64,000 nucleotides of DNA from Candidatus Marithrix sp. Canyon 246 (GCF_001723685.1 NZ_MCBX01000007.1:51288-115287), one strand, 5' to 3'; shown: positions 8,747 to 17,203, counted from the first letter of the stretch. Numbers and translations: made by a program. The notes: a model not told the origin generated them from the letters alone.

Positions 8747-8759
8747 GTATAATATTCTT

Positions 8760-9158
8760 ATGAAAAAACTAAGCCTAAATGCTCCTTGCCCTTGTCGCAG
8801 TAACCAAAAGTATAAAAAATGCTGTGCCATATATCACAAAGGTGCTTTACCTAAAAATGCACTACTTTTAATGAAGTCTCGTTACTCAGCCTATGCTGCG
8901 GGAGATAGCAAATATATTATTAAAACCACCCATCCTAATAACCCAGACTATACTGCTGATACCAAAAGCTGGAAAGAGAGTATTAATGCTTTTTCTAAAC
9001 ATACTCAATTTTTAGGATTAGAGATATTGGAATTTATTGATGGTGAAGAAGAAGCTTTTGTTACTTTTAAAGCCAAACTTAGCTCTGGTGATATGGTTGA
9101 GAAGAGTAGGTTTTTGAAACTTGAGAATCGGTGGGTTTATGAGAGTGGCGTTGTTTAA
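8760..9158 (+). CDS. ychJ: YchJ-family protein (SEC-C motif)
   Basis: The N-terminus carries CPCRSNQKYKKCC, the zinc-binding SEC-C motif. It is followed by the YchJ/NTF2-like domain (ALLLMKSRYSAYAAGDSKYI and TKSWKESINAF, then a beta-rich end finishing RFLKLENRWVYESG). The family's function is unsettled. ATG 8760 is used, although the frame is open upstream to 8703, because the upstream part is the uvrD copy and the SEC-C motif normally sits at the N-terminus. At 132 residues it is slightly shorter than typical members (about 150). The gene lies between two uvrD 3'-end fragments. Confidence 0.82.
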   Translation: MKKLSLNAPCPCRSNQKYKKCCAIYHKGALPKNALLLMKSRYSAYAAGDSKYIIKTTHPNNPDYTADTKSWKESINAFSKHTQFLGLEILEFIDGEEEAFVTFKAKLSSGDMVEKSRFLKLENRWVYESGVV

Positions 9159-9278
9159 AGAAGGCTTTTAAAATCAGAAATTAAAATTAAAAAACCAAAA
9201 GACTGTATAGAATACGTAATTTTTCATGAATTAGCTCATCTAATACATCCAAATCAGATTGGAGCATTAATTAGCTAA
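9159..9278 (+). pseudogene. Remnant of a YgjP-like zinc metallopeptidase (DUF45)
   Basis: Directly after the ychJ stop, in the same frame, about 39 codons read as the conserved end of a YgjP/WLM-type metallopeptidase: KKPKDCIEYVIFHELAHLIH, with the HExxH zinc motif and the preceding C-I-E-Y-V block. There is no start codon and no further domain, and the frame stops at TAA 9276-9278 where the next uvrD fragment begins. It is a decayed fragment. Confidence 0.65.
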
Positions 9279-9334
9279 TTTAACCAATTCCTTCGGAATT
9301 TCTTTCAAAAATATTGATGGTTTACAGACATCTC
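9277..9334 (-). repeat. uvrD 3'-end fragment, copy B
   Basis: About 56 bases match the end of uvrD (11035-11091) with two substitutions, running from the ELVK codons back into the part encoding the CKPSRFLKEIP region. Outside the match the sequences differ. It is longer than copy A at 8711. Confidence 0.75.
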
Positions 9335-9344
9335 AGTATAAATT

Positions 9345-9894
9345 ATGATACAAAAACAACAATTCACATTAACTGCCACACTATTGGCAGTATTTTTATC
9401 ACCACAGATATATGCAATCGAAGATTGTGGTACATCTGTCACTGAATGTAAAATGTGGCAGACAATTAACACGCAACAAAAGCTTATCCAAACTTTAACA
9501 GAACAACTTAAAAAGGTAACAAAGTTGACTGATAAGATTCATGTTTCAAGTGATGGCAAGCTTGGCATTGGTACGACAACTCCAAAGGCAAAGCTGGAGG
9601 TGACAGGTAATTTGATTAGAACAATTGCATACGCCACAGGTAACGATCCCATTGACGGCAGAGATGTCGGTCAAATTCCGAGTCGTGTTTTAAGTTTTAA
9701 TAAAGCAAAAACAGATACCTAAATTCGCATAAGCTCACAGGAGTCGTACTGTTGTAGGTTATTGCTCAGGTGTTGCTGCTGGTTCACATACGATAGGGAT
9801 TTGGGTGGGTAATACACCGAAATATTCTGGTTCTGACTGTTATACGGGTTGGAATAAGTCCACTTGGGTTATAGAGGCTGAAGAAGTCAACTAA
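9345..9894 (+). pseudogene. Secreted tail-fibre-like protein, decayed
   Basis: The start is intact: a signal peptide (LTATLLAVFLSPQIYA), a short coiled-coil, and GKLGIGTTTPKAKLEV, a motif common near the base of phage tail fibres and related surface proteins. The frame ends at a TAA at 9720-9722 (after ...KAKTDT). Downstream another frame reads on convincingly as the same protein's end: VGYCSGVAAGSHTIGIWVG and CYTGWNKSTWVIEAEEVN, stopping at 9892-9894. A nonsense change, a frameshift and a deletion of the middle seem to have occurred. The original role is likely an extracellular surface protein. Confidence 0.6.
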
Positions 9895-9948
9895 GAGCGG
9901 CTTAAATCAAATAAATTATATTTTAAAAAAACCTGAAGATAATGACTA

Positions 9949-10809
9949 ATGTATATTAAAAGCATCCACATTAAAGAATTTCGCATTTTCAAAGATTTAG
10001 ATATAAATTTCCAACCACCTGAAAATGGTGAAAATGTGATTAATGTCATCGCTGGAGTAAATGGTTGCGGGAAAACCACTTTATTAGAAATATTTTTTCA
10101 GTATTTTAAGGGTGATTTAAGCGATTCAGTACAGATAAAAACAGATATAAATAAGAAAAATGAAAATCCCAGACTGATTTTCATTCCTGCTAATTTAACT
10201 TTTAAATACAAGCCAACTTCACAACTTAATACCAATTATCAATTCTTAAACCTAATTGATGAAAATATTTTAGGAAAAACAGAAACGTATATAAGAGAAT
10301 ACATACTTTCAATAGAGCGCGAAAGCCACCTCGCCAATCCAGAAGAACGCACTAATTTAGCTATTTCTCAGTTCAATAAACCTTTTAGAAATACAAAATT
10401 ATTAACAACATTACACGATCTGGATAAAAACCGTTTTAATCGTCCAGTTTTCAAAAATATTAAAGGTGATTTAGTTACCATTGATCAACTTAGCGATGGT
10501 GAAAAACAATTATATGGTCGTGTTGTTGCTTTGATGATGTTAGAACCTCGCAATTCTATGATTTTAATTGATGAACCAGAGACTTCATTACATCCAGCGT
10601 GGCAACAATAAGTCATGAATATATACGCAAATATTGGCAAAAATAATCAGCTTCTTATTGCCACACAGTCTCCTCCTTCTAGTGTTGATGTTAATTCGAT
10701 TCTGACAGAGATTATGGGCGCAGATAATCGTCCAAAAAAACTGCTGACTTTAATGCGGATACAAATTGGAATGAATTGCATTGCAAACCAGATTTACGCC
10801 AACATTTAA
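9949..10809 (+). pseudogene. PtuA-like AAA ATPase (Septu defence), decayed
   Basis: The N-terminal half has Walker A (AGVNGCGKTT), the ABC-type signature QLSDGEKQL and Walker B with the D-loop region (MILIDEPETSLHPAWQQ), as in RecF/SMC-like defence ATPases. A TAA at 10609-10611 interrupts it. The same frame continues (NNQLLIATQSP), then jumps to SVDVNSILTEIMGADNRPKKLL, typical of the PtuA C-terminus, so most of the C-terminal region is deleted. An HNH-nuclease remnant follows, which identifies a Septu/PtuAB-like anti-phage pair that is no longer functional. Confidence 0.7.
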
Positions 10810-11034
10810 GACAGGAATAACAACAACTTTGTGCTTATTGTGAAGGCAAATTAGAAGATAATAATTCCCATATTGAACACATAGAACCACAAGAAAAAAA
10901 ATCCACTACGCCGTTTTGATTATAATAATCTAATTGCATCATATAATAAAAATCCAAAACAAACCCTCAATAGCTGTTTAGGAACTTCAAGACCATTTAT
11001 TAGCTTTTTGCAAGTTTACTTTACTTCAAAATAA
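10746..11034 (+). pseudogene. PtuB-like HNH nuclease remnant
   Basis: From 10746 a second frame reads NADTNWNELHCKPDLRQHLR, then a TAA, then QQLCAYCEGKLEDNNSHIEH with the following IEP. This is the CxxC...IEH HNH core of PtuB-type nucleases. After a frameshift it continues as RRFDYNNLIASYNKNPKQTL. The gene has at least one stop, one frameshift and a lost start. It sits directly after the PtuA remnant, in the expected order. It ends against the 3' end of uvrD. Confidence 0.65.
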
Positions 11035-12943
11035 GTTTAACCAATTCCTTCGGAATTTCTTTCAAAAACCTTGATGGTTTACAGACATCTCGTGTTCCAT
11101 AACGATAGCGGGTTTCGCTGTGGGATAGGTGCAGGTGATTACGCGCTCTGGTTATTCCTACATAGCATAGGCGACGCTCTTCTTCTAGTTGTAACTCATC
11201 TAAGCTGTTTTGGTGTGGAAATAATCCTTCTTCTAAGCCACATATAAATACTACTTTAAATTCTAATCCTTTGGCTGAATGTAAGGTCATTAATTGTACA
11301 TTGTCATTGGATTTGCCGCTTTGACGTTCGCCGGCTTCTAAGGCTGCATGATCCAGAAAAGCTGTTAAGATGTCTGTTACATTTTGATTATTTTCTTCAA
11401 ATTGACGCGCTGCATTAGTCAGTTCTTCTAAATTTTCTAAGCGTCTTTGTGCATCTTGTTTAGTATCTTTTTTATAGTGTTCGATTAAGCCGCTGGCTAT
11501 TTTTACCCTTTCTATTTTTTTGTCTAGGCTTAAATCAGTTACTTTTCTTGATAATTGTTCTATTAAATCTAAAAATTTGAATAAGCTGCTTGCGGCTCTG
11601 GCTTTTAGTTGTTTAGTTGCAATTAAATGCTGAGCTGCTTGCCATAATGACATTGTCTGTTGATTGGCTAATTCTCTTATCATGCCTAATGTTTTTAAAC
11701 CGATGCCACGTTTTGGTGTATTAAGCACCCGTTCAAAAGCCCCATTATCATGAGGGTGTTGCACTAAGCGTAAATATGCCAAAGTGTCTTTAATTTCTAG
11801 GCGTTCATAAAAACGTAAGCCACCATATATACGATATGGAATGCCTTTTTGTAACAAAGATTCTTCAAATACCCGCGATTGAGCAGTGGTTCGATACAAT
11901 ATCGCAATATCTTGTCGCCTACCTCGCCATGCTCGAATTCTATTCGCAACATATTGAGCTTCATCGGTTTCATTGTAAGCTTTGAATATGAAAATCGGTT
12001 CACCTGCGTGATCTTTTGTCCATAACTCTTTACCTAAACGATCCTGATTACGCGCAATTAGGGCATTCGCAGCATTTAATATATTACCGGTAGAACGATA
12101 ATTTTGTTCTAAACGTATTAAGCTAATATTATCAAACTGATTTTGTAGATGTTGAATATTTTCAATCTTGGCACCACGCCAGCCATATATACTTTGATCA
12201 TCATCAAATACTACAAATAATTTGCCAAATTTACCTAGCAATAAGGCTAGCCATTGATATTGAATCGTATTAGTATCTTGAAATTCATCTACGTGTAGAT
12301 GTTCAAAACGTGATTGATATTGTTCTAATAAGATTGGATTATCGCGTAATAATTCATAACTTCTAAGCAACAATTCGGCAAAATCTACTATGCCACTAGT
12401 TTGACAAGCGTTTTCATAGGCATAGTAAATTTTGAGCATTTTGTTTGAATAATTATCATCTGCTACTACATCTTTTGCGCGTAAAGCTTGATCTTTACGA
12501 GCATTGATAAAATGTGCCGCCTTTCTAGGGGTGAATACTTTATCATCCATTTCCAAACTTCTGATCACCTGTTTCAGCAAACGTTTCTGATCTTCGCTAT
12601 CCATAATTTGAAAATTTTGCGGTAACTGAGCCGCTTCCCAATGTATGCGTAATAGACGATGCGCTATACCGTGAAAAGTACCTACCCATAATCCCGGTGT
12701 AGGTTCTTTTAATAAGACATTAATACGCTCACGCATTTCATTAGCGGCTTTATTAGTAAAAGTAACGGCTAAAATTTGGTTAGATTTAGCTTGCCCAGTT
12801 TTTATTAACCAAGCAATACGATTAGTAAGGACTTTAGTTTTTCCAGAACCAGCACCTGCTAAAATCATAAGATGCCCCAATGGAGCAGTCACGGCATCGC
12901 GCTGTGCTTTATTTAGTGTGTTAAGTAAATTAGATTGTGTCAT
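11021..12943 (-). CDS. uvrD: DNA helicase II, C-terminally shortened
   Basis: UvrD is a superfamily 1A 3'-5' helicase of nucleotide excision and mismatch repair. Visible motifs are AGAGSGKT (Ia/Walker A), VTFTNKAANEMRER, VDEFQDTNTIQYQW (II), FDDDQSIYGWRGA (III), LEQNYRS (IV), VQLMTLHSAKGLEFKVVF (V) and EERRLCYVGITRA (VI). WVGTFHGIAHRLLR and IMDSEDQKRLLK favour UvrD over Rep. It has 640 residues against about 720 in E. coli: it stops soon after PSRFLKEIPKE, lacking the flexible C-terminal tail. Copies of its 3' end lie at 8711 and 9277, and copies of its 5' end at 13989 and 15744, so the gene has been a repeated insertion target on both sides. Confidence 0.93.
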   Translation of the reverse strand: MTQSNLLNTLNKAQRDAVTAPLGHLMILAGAGSGKTKVLTNRIAWLIKTGQAKSNQILAVTFTNKAANEMRERINVLLKEPTPGLWVGTFHGIAHRLLRIHWEAAQLPQNFQIMDSEDQKRLLKQVIRSLEMDDKVFTPRKAAHFINARKDQALRAKDVVADDNYSNKMLKIYYAYENACQTSGIVDFAELLLRSYELLRDNPILLEQYQSRFEHLHVDEFQDTNTIQYQWLALLLGKFGKLFVVFDDDQSIYGWRGAKIENIQHLQNQFDNISLIRLEQNYRSTGNILNAANALIARNQDRLGKELWTKDHAGEPIFIFKAYNETDEAQYVANRIRAWRGRRQDIAILYRTTAQSRVFEESLLQKGIPYRIYGGLRFYERLEIKDTLAYLRLVQHPHDNGAFERVLNTPKRGIGLKTLGMIRELANQQTMSLWQAAQHLIATKQLKARAASSLFKFLDLIEQLSRKVTDLSLDKKIERVKIASGLIEHYKKDTKQDAQRRLENLEELTNAARQFEENNQNVTDILTAFLDHAALEAGERQSGKSNDNVQLMTLHSAKGLEFKVVFICGLEEGLFPHQNSLDELQLEEERRLCYVGITRARNHLHLSHSETRYRYGTRDVCKPSRFLKEIPKELVKLILK

Positions 12944-12982
12944 TATTGATATAATATCAAAAACTCAATGTAAGGTAAATAA

Positions 12983-13714
12983 AGAGAACAACAATCTTTA
13001 AAGTCTAATGATATTTTAGCAATAAAAGGACTTGCACAGTTTGAAAAATTTCCTGCTATTGTTGCACTTGGTAATTTAATTGAAAATTGGCATATTTCTG
13101 ACTTTCATATCAATAAAGCACGTGCAGAACAGGAAGCCGGATTTGCCGAACATCTATCTCGTGAAGGCGAAAATTTATCATTAGTAATTGAATATCTATT
13201 CAATAATCATCCAAAAATTTTTTCAAATATATTAAAATTATTGCAAACACGAGTTCCGGGAATATCAAAAGTTGAATCTAAAACAACCGAAGAAGGGCGT
13301 GTTTTGCTTAAATTTCAAGATGGTGCTTTTGAAGATCCTTTTTTAGCCAGATATGTTTCTGATGGAACTATAAAAATGCTTGCATATCTGACTATTTTAT
13401 ATGATCCTACACCTCATCCATTGCTTTGTGTTGAAGAACCTGAAAATCAATTATATCCTAAATTATTATGGGAATTGGCTGAAGAATTTCGTTCATACTC
13501 AGATCGTGGCGGGCAAGTTTTTGTATCGACACATTCACCTGACTTTTTAAATGCAACCGAATTAAAAGAGGTTTTTTGGTTAGAAAAAACTAATGGTTAT
13601 ACTCAAGTAAAAAGGGCTCAAGATGATGAACAGATTACTGCATATATGAAAGCAGGCGATCAGATGGGATATTTGTGGAAACAAGGATTTTTTGGAGATA
13701 TTGATCCAAAATGA
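12983..13714 (+). pseudogene. RecF/SMC-like AAA ATPase, 5' part missing
   Basis: The frame is open from 12983 without a good start (first candidate TTG 13241). It covers the C-terminal half of an AAA_15/AAA_21 ATPase: QFEKFPAIVALGNLIENW, the signature YVSDGTIKMLAYLTIL, Walker B with CVEEPENQLYP, and the H-loop VFVSTHSPDFL. The N-terminal Walker A half is gone. The stop overlaps the start of a DUF4276 remnant (ATGA at 13711), the usual two-gene arrangement for this ATPase type. The break coincides with the region just upstream of uvrD, so the 5' part was probably lost during insertion there. Confidence 0.65.
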
Positions 13715-13982
13715 TAAAATATTTAGTATGTTTATTAGAAGAACCCTCTGCAAAAGAGATGGTATAACTGTTAAATATATTGTTTTTGAGGGAAAACAAG
13801 ATTTTAGAGAACCCGATAAATTATCAAATCCCTCTGAAGAACTTTATAAACTAACAAAAAAGAAATATCAAAAAGTTGCCGGCTCAAGAGCTATAGCTCC
13901 ACATCTTAAAATAGATGGAACTAATAAATCCCATAGTTTTAATATTTTATTACAAGGTATAAAAAAATTAATAAAAGATTGA
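13711..13982 (+). pseudogene. DUF4276-family protein, decayed
   Basis: ATG 13711 begins MIKYLVCLLEEPSAKEMV and stops. The other frame continues as GITVKYIVFEGKQDF, the next conserved DUF4276 segment, then skips to a C-terminal GSRAIAPHL region. The middle (normally with a conserved acidic block) is missing. DUF4276 proteins are TOPRIM-like partners of RecF-type ATPases and are suspected of phage defence. As read the gene cannot make the full protein. Confidence 0.6.
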
Positions 13983-13988
13983 TTAGGT

Positions 13989-14010
13989 AAAGTAAATTAG
14001 ATTGTGGCAT
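13989..14010 (-). repeat. uvrD 5'-end fragment, copy D
   Basis: AAGTAAATTAGATTGTGGCA matches the start of uvrD (12923-12943, with the ATG as CAT) apart from one base. It follows the DUF4276 remnant. Short, so chance is less firmly excluded than for copy E at 15744. Confidence 0.5.
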
Positions 14011-14019
14011 TTTATTTCT

Positions 14020-14050
14020 GTAAGTTGGGCTGACGATAGAAAGCCCAACA
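14020..14050. repeat. GTTGGGCT...AGCCCAAC hairpin repeat, half-size copy
   Basis: TTGGGCT and AGCCCAA form a stem of 7 bp. The sequence is a diverged copy of the left arm of the larger inverted repeat at 17204-17281. It may end transcription of the small gene to its right on the minus strand. Confidence 0.6.
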
Positions 14051-14057
14051 AATCATT

Positions 14058-14363
14058 TTAATGCCTACAAGGGCGAGCCTTGGCTAATACTCGCCAAGTT
14101 CCTGCTATCTTTGTTTTTGTGTAGCTGCGGTGTTTGGCAAGTTGCCAACTGCTATATTGATAACCAAAAACATTTTTGACTTTACGACTCCATTTACTAC
14201 GAGTGCGTCGTTTAGCAGTTTTTAGGCTTATAGCACGTGCTATATTACTAGTAACAGAAATGAGTTTACAAGTTTTAGCTTGAACGTCATTAAACCCAAT
14301 AACAGGTGCTACAACAAACAGCATCCCTGTAAATACAATACTAAGAATAAAAGTATTTTTCAT
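14058..14363 (-). CDS. Small secreted basic protein of unknown function
   Basis: The predicted protein has about 101 residues: an N-terminal hydrophobic signal segment (TFILSIVFTGMLFVVAPVIG), then a strongly basic body (KTAKRRTRSKWSRKVKNVFG) with two cysteines that could pair. No family is recognised. ATG 14363 gives a standard signal peptide; the frame also opens at ATG 14381. The gene stands alone between a uvrD 5' fragment and the Cache-domain gene. A 192-base AT-rich gap on its 5' side holds no other gene I can support. Confidence 0.5.
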   Translation of the reverse strand: MKNTFILSIVFTGMLFVVAPVIGFNDVQAKTCKLISVTSNIARAISLKTAKRRTRSKWSRKVKNVFGYQYSSWQLAKHRSYTKTKIAGTWRVLAKARPCRH

Positions 14364-14573
14364 ATTATTTCTCATTAACAAAATTGAACATAATAATATA
14401 AATATGATTATTAATCAAATTTATTTTTACATATCCATTTTTTTATCTATCGTAAAACTATGGGCACGAAAATCTGACAACTGATATTTCGTACATTTTA
14501 TACCTTTATGTCATCATAACTACATATATATTATATATAGTATATTACTAATTTTATAAAATCAGGTACAAAT

Positions 14574-15524
14574 ATGGCAAAAATGTCTTATATTGGCGTT
14601 ATTGAACGCTATCATGAATTGCAAAATGATATTGAGGAATTACTAATTTCAATTATTACTGGCATTGCTGAAACGAAAATCTTTACAGATGAGACTAAAT
14701 TACCTAAAGTAATTAAATCGATTGAACAAAAATATCCCTTTGTTGATGTCATTTATACCTTAGACAATCAAGGTTTTCAAAGCAGTGAAAATATTGATAA
14801 TCAAGGAAAATCTCTGCGTGGTAGAAAAAGTAAAGGTACTGATCGTAGTCTGCGCCCTTACTATCAAATGGCTATTAGATCAGATCAACCCGCCATTATT
14901 AGTAAACCTTATCTATCAAATGCTAGTCGTAATCTTTGTATTTCCGCTATTGTGCGTTGCACTGGTAAAACAGAGGAATGTTCAGGAGATTATTTAGTAG
15001 TAGATTTTGATCTGAATGAAGTTATAGAATTTCTGATGGGAGATAGTCTAAGGCTTCGTTTTCATCCATTTTTTAAATTAATTTATACAGTCATTAGCTT
15101 TGGACTGTTTGGGGTTGTACTGCTTTTATTATGGTCAGCCTTTCATGAAATTTGGGAGATAATAATTTCTACTCATGAGTCAAATTATCTAAAACCATTT
15201 CATGTTATTATATTTTTAACCTTAGCCTTAGCAGTATTTGATCTAGGAAAAACCATTCTGGAAGAAGAAGTGCTTATGCACAAAGATATATTTAGGCATA
15301 GTTCAACGCGCCGCACAATAACACGTTTTATAGCTGCAATTCTAATTGCAGTTTCTATTGAAAGTTTGCTAACCATGTTTAAAGCGGCTATTAGTGATTC
15401 CCATAATGCGATAATTCCTGCTGTCTGGATGATGTTTGCAGCTGTAGGTTTACTTATAGGATTGGGAATTTATGTATATTTAGGTGCTAAAGCTGAAAGT
15501 ATATTGAAAAAAAATAAAAATTAA
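14574..15524 (+). CDS. Membrane protein with a Cache (PDC-like) sensory domain
   Basis: Residues about 1-160 form a PDC/Cache-like ligand domain (KYPFVDVIYTLDNQGFQSSE, then GTDRSLRPYYQMAIRSDQ and the closing GDYLVVDFDLNEVIEFL). It is followed by four membrane segments: VISFGLFGVVLLLLW, VIIFLTLALAVFDLG, FIAAILIAVSIESLL and AAVGLLIGLGIYVYLG. There is no kinase, cyclase or methyl-accepting domain, so output must pass through a partner. Unusually, the Cache domain is N-terminal without a preceding membrane segment and would therefore be cytosolic. A hairpin terminator follows at 15528. Confidence 0.65.
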   Translation: MAKMSYIGVIERYHELQNDIEELLISIITGIAETKIFTDETKLPKVIKSIEQKYPFVDVIYTLDNQGFQSSENIDNQGKSLRGRKSKGTDRSLRPYYQMAIRSDQPAIISKPYLSNASRNLCISAIVRCTGKTEECSGDYLVVDFDLNEVIEFLMGDSLRLRFHPFFKLIYTVISFGLFGVVLLLLWSAFHEIWEIIISTHESNYLKPFHVIIFLTLALAVFDLGKTILEEEVLMHKDIFRHSSTRRTITRFIAAILIAVSIESLLTMFKAAISDSHNAIIPAVWMMFAAVGLLIGLGIYVYLGAKAESILKKNKN

Positions 15525-15527
15525 AGA

Positions 15528-15549
15528 TTCTGGAGCCAAAGCTCCAGAA
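15528..15549 (+). terminator. Rho-independent terminator
   Basis: TTCTGGAGC, loop CAAA, GCTCCAGAA is a perfect 9-bp stem starting four bases after the stop of the Cache-domain gene. The following tract is A-rich rather than T-rich on the plus strand. Confidence 0.7.
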
Positions 15550-15566
15550 AAATAATATCAGATTAA

Positions 15567-15743
15567 CTATGATAAAAATGTGCGAGCTGGCACTTTAATA
15601 GGAGTGGTATGTTGAAAACAATCTGCTTCTACAAATTCCAAGGTTTTTGATCTTTGGTACGCAAATAAATAAATTAATGCTTGTTCTATAGTAGGAGCAG
15701 CCATATTCATCAACAATACCGCAAAAGCCACTGCATAAGCATT
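15567..15743 (-). pseudogene. C-terminal fragment resembling RnfD
   Basis: On the minus strand the frame reads AYAVAFAVLLMNMAAPTIEQ, which matches the last membrane segment of RnfD/NqrB-type subunits (usually YPDAVAFAVLLMNMAAPTID), then an unrelated tail (LEFVEADCFQHTTPIKVPA) to a stop at 15567-15569. It has no start, and its N-terminal side joins the uvrD fragment at 15744. Rnf complexes couple ferredoxin and NAD to ion pumping; an rnfE gene occurs alone at 51170. Confidence 0.5.
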
Positions 15744-15893
15744 CCAGTTTCTATTAACTAAGCAATACGATTAGTAAGGACTTTAGTTTTTCCAGAACCA
15801 GCTCCAGCTAAAATCATAAGATGCCCCAATGGAGCAGTAACAGCATCGCGCTGTGCTTTATTTAGGGTTTTTAGTAAATTAGATTGTGTCATG
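15744..15893 (-). pseudogene. uvrD 5'-end fragment, copy E
   Basis: About 150 bases match 12796-12943 of uvrD at roughly 90% identity. They encode the first 50 or so residues, including the AGAGSGKT Walker A region, ending exactly at the start codon. Upstream and downstream sequences are unrelated to the uvrD neighbourhood. It is a nonfunctional duplicate of the gene's beginning. Confidence 0.85.
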
Positions 15894-15987
15894 TCTGGAA
15901 AACTATAATAAATCTTTATAAAATGAGAATGAATTTTGCTATTATATAGTATAATATAATATTATTTATTCAACTTAAATCATTAAT

Positions 15988-17169
15988 ATGAAACGATCCT
16001 ATTCTAAAATACTGCTATTATCACTCTTAATATTTTTTTTAACTGCTTGTGAGTCAGAAGATTTACAATTTCAACTTGCTAAGCTTGAACAACAAAAAGA
16101 TAATCAAGTAAAAACCTTACAATCTAAACTGGAACAAGAGCAACAACAAAATGAGAATAAAGTAACAGATTTACAATCTCAACTTGCTAAGCTTGAAGAA
16201 GAAAAAGAAAATCAAGTACAAGATTTACAATCTCAACTTGCTAAGCTTGAACAACAAAATGAGAAACAAGTAAAAACCTTACAATCTAAACTGGAACAAG
16301 AGCAACAACAAAATGAGAATAAAGTAACAGATTTACAATCTCAACTTGCTAAGCTTGAAGAAGAAAAAGAAAATCAAGTACAAGATTTACAATCTCAACT
16401 TGCTAAGCTTGAACAACAAAATGAGAAACAAGTAAAAACCTTACAATCTAAACTGGAACAAGAGCAACAACAAAATGAGAATAAAGTAACAGATTTACAA
16501 TCTCAACTTGCTAAGCTTGAAGAAGAAAAAGAAAATCAAGTACAAGATTTACAATCTCAACTTGCTAAGCTTGAACAACAAAATGAGAAACAAGTAAAAA
16601 CCTTACAATCTAAACTGGAACAAGAGCAACAACAAAATGAGAATAAAGTAACAGATTTACAATCTCAACTTGCTAAGCTTGAAGAAGAAAAAGAAAATCA
16701 AGTACAAGATTTACAATCTCAACTTGCTAAGCTTGAACAACAAAAAGATAATCAAGTAAAAACCTTACAATCTAAATTGGAACAAAAAGAAAAAGACAAT
16801 CAATTAAAAGATTTACAATCTCAACTTGAACAAGAACAACAAGAAAATGGGAAGCAAGTAAAAACCTTACAATCTCAATTGGAGCAAGAGCAACAAGAAA
16901 AAGAGAATCAAGTACAATATTTACAATCTCAACTTGCTAAATTTGAGGAAGAAAAAGACAATCAAGTAACAGCTTTACAATCTCAACTTGCTAAGCTTGA
17001 ACAAGAAAAAGACAACCAAGTAAAAATTTTACAAAGCGAACTTGATCAATTTGAACAAGAACAGCAACAAAAAGAACAGAAAATAAAAATTTTACAAACC
17101 CTACTTGAACAAGAACGGCAAGAAAAAGAGAAGAAAGCAAAACTTTTACAAATTCTACTTAATGAATAA
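15988..17169 (+). CDS. Coiled-coil lipoprotein with near-identical internal repeats
   Basis: The N-terminus has a lipoprotein signal (ILLLSLLIFFLTAC, lipobox LTAC), so the mature protein is acylated at Cys and likely faces the periplasm or cell surface. Everything after it is a charged Gln/Glu/Lys-rich heptad-like coiled coil with the recurring phrases LQSQLAKLE and LEQEQQQ. The middle consists of four copies of a 54-residue unit encoded by 162-bp tandem repeats, followed by diverged units. The low-complexity rod suggests a spacer or envelope-tethering role; no enzymatic domain is present. The number of repeats probably varies between strains. Codons in the repeats are nearly identical, showing recent amplification. 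Confidence 0.75.
   Translation: MKRSYSKILLLSLLIFFLTACESEDLQFQLAKLEQQKDNQVKTLQSKLEQEQQQNENKVTDLQSQLAKLEEEKENQVQDLQSQLAKLEQQNEKQVKTLQSKLEQEQQQNENKVTDLQSQLAKLEEEKENQVQDLQSQLAKLEQQNEKQVKTLQSKLEQEQQQNENKVTDLQSQLAKLEEEKENQVQDLQSQLAKLEQQNEKQVKTLQSKLEQEQQQNENKVTDLQSQLAKLEEEKENQVQDLQSQLAKLEQQKDNQVKTLQSKLEQKEKDNQLKDLQSQLEQEQQENGKQVKTLQSQLEQEQQEKENQVQYLQSQLAKFEEEKDNQVTALQSQLAKLEQEKDNQVKILQSELDQFEQEQQQKEQKIKILQTLLEQERQEKEKKAKLLQILLNE
16072..16719 (+). repeat. Four tandem 162-bp repeats within a coding gene
   Basis: The phrase CAACTTGCTAAGCTTGAACA recurs at 16072, 16234, 16396, 16558 and 16720, i.e. every 162 bases, with the intervening sequence almost identical. Because 162 is a multiple of three, gain or loss of units keeps the reading frame. 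Confidence 0.9.
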
Positions 17170-17203
17170 CAGTATTTGTTGCGCTATTAACCTTTGAAAA
17201 TAA

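Noticed and set aside
16072..17100. Possible CRISPR-like regular repeats
   Set aside because: The units are contiguous 162-base coding repeats without spacers and no cas gene is nearby.
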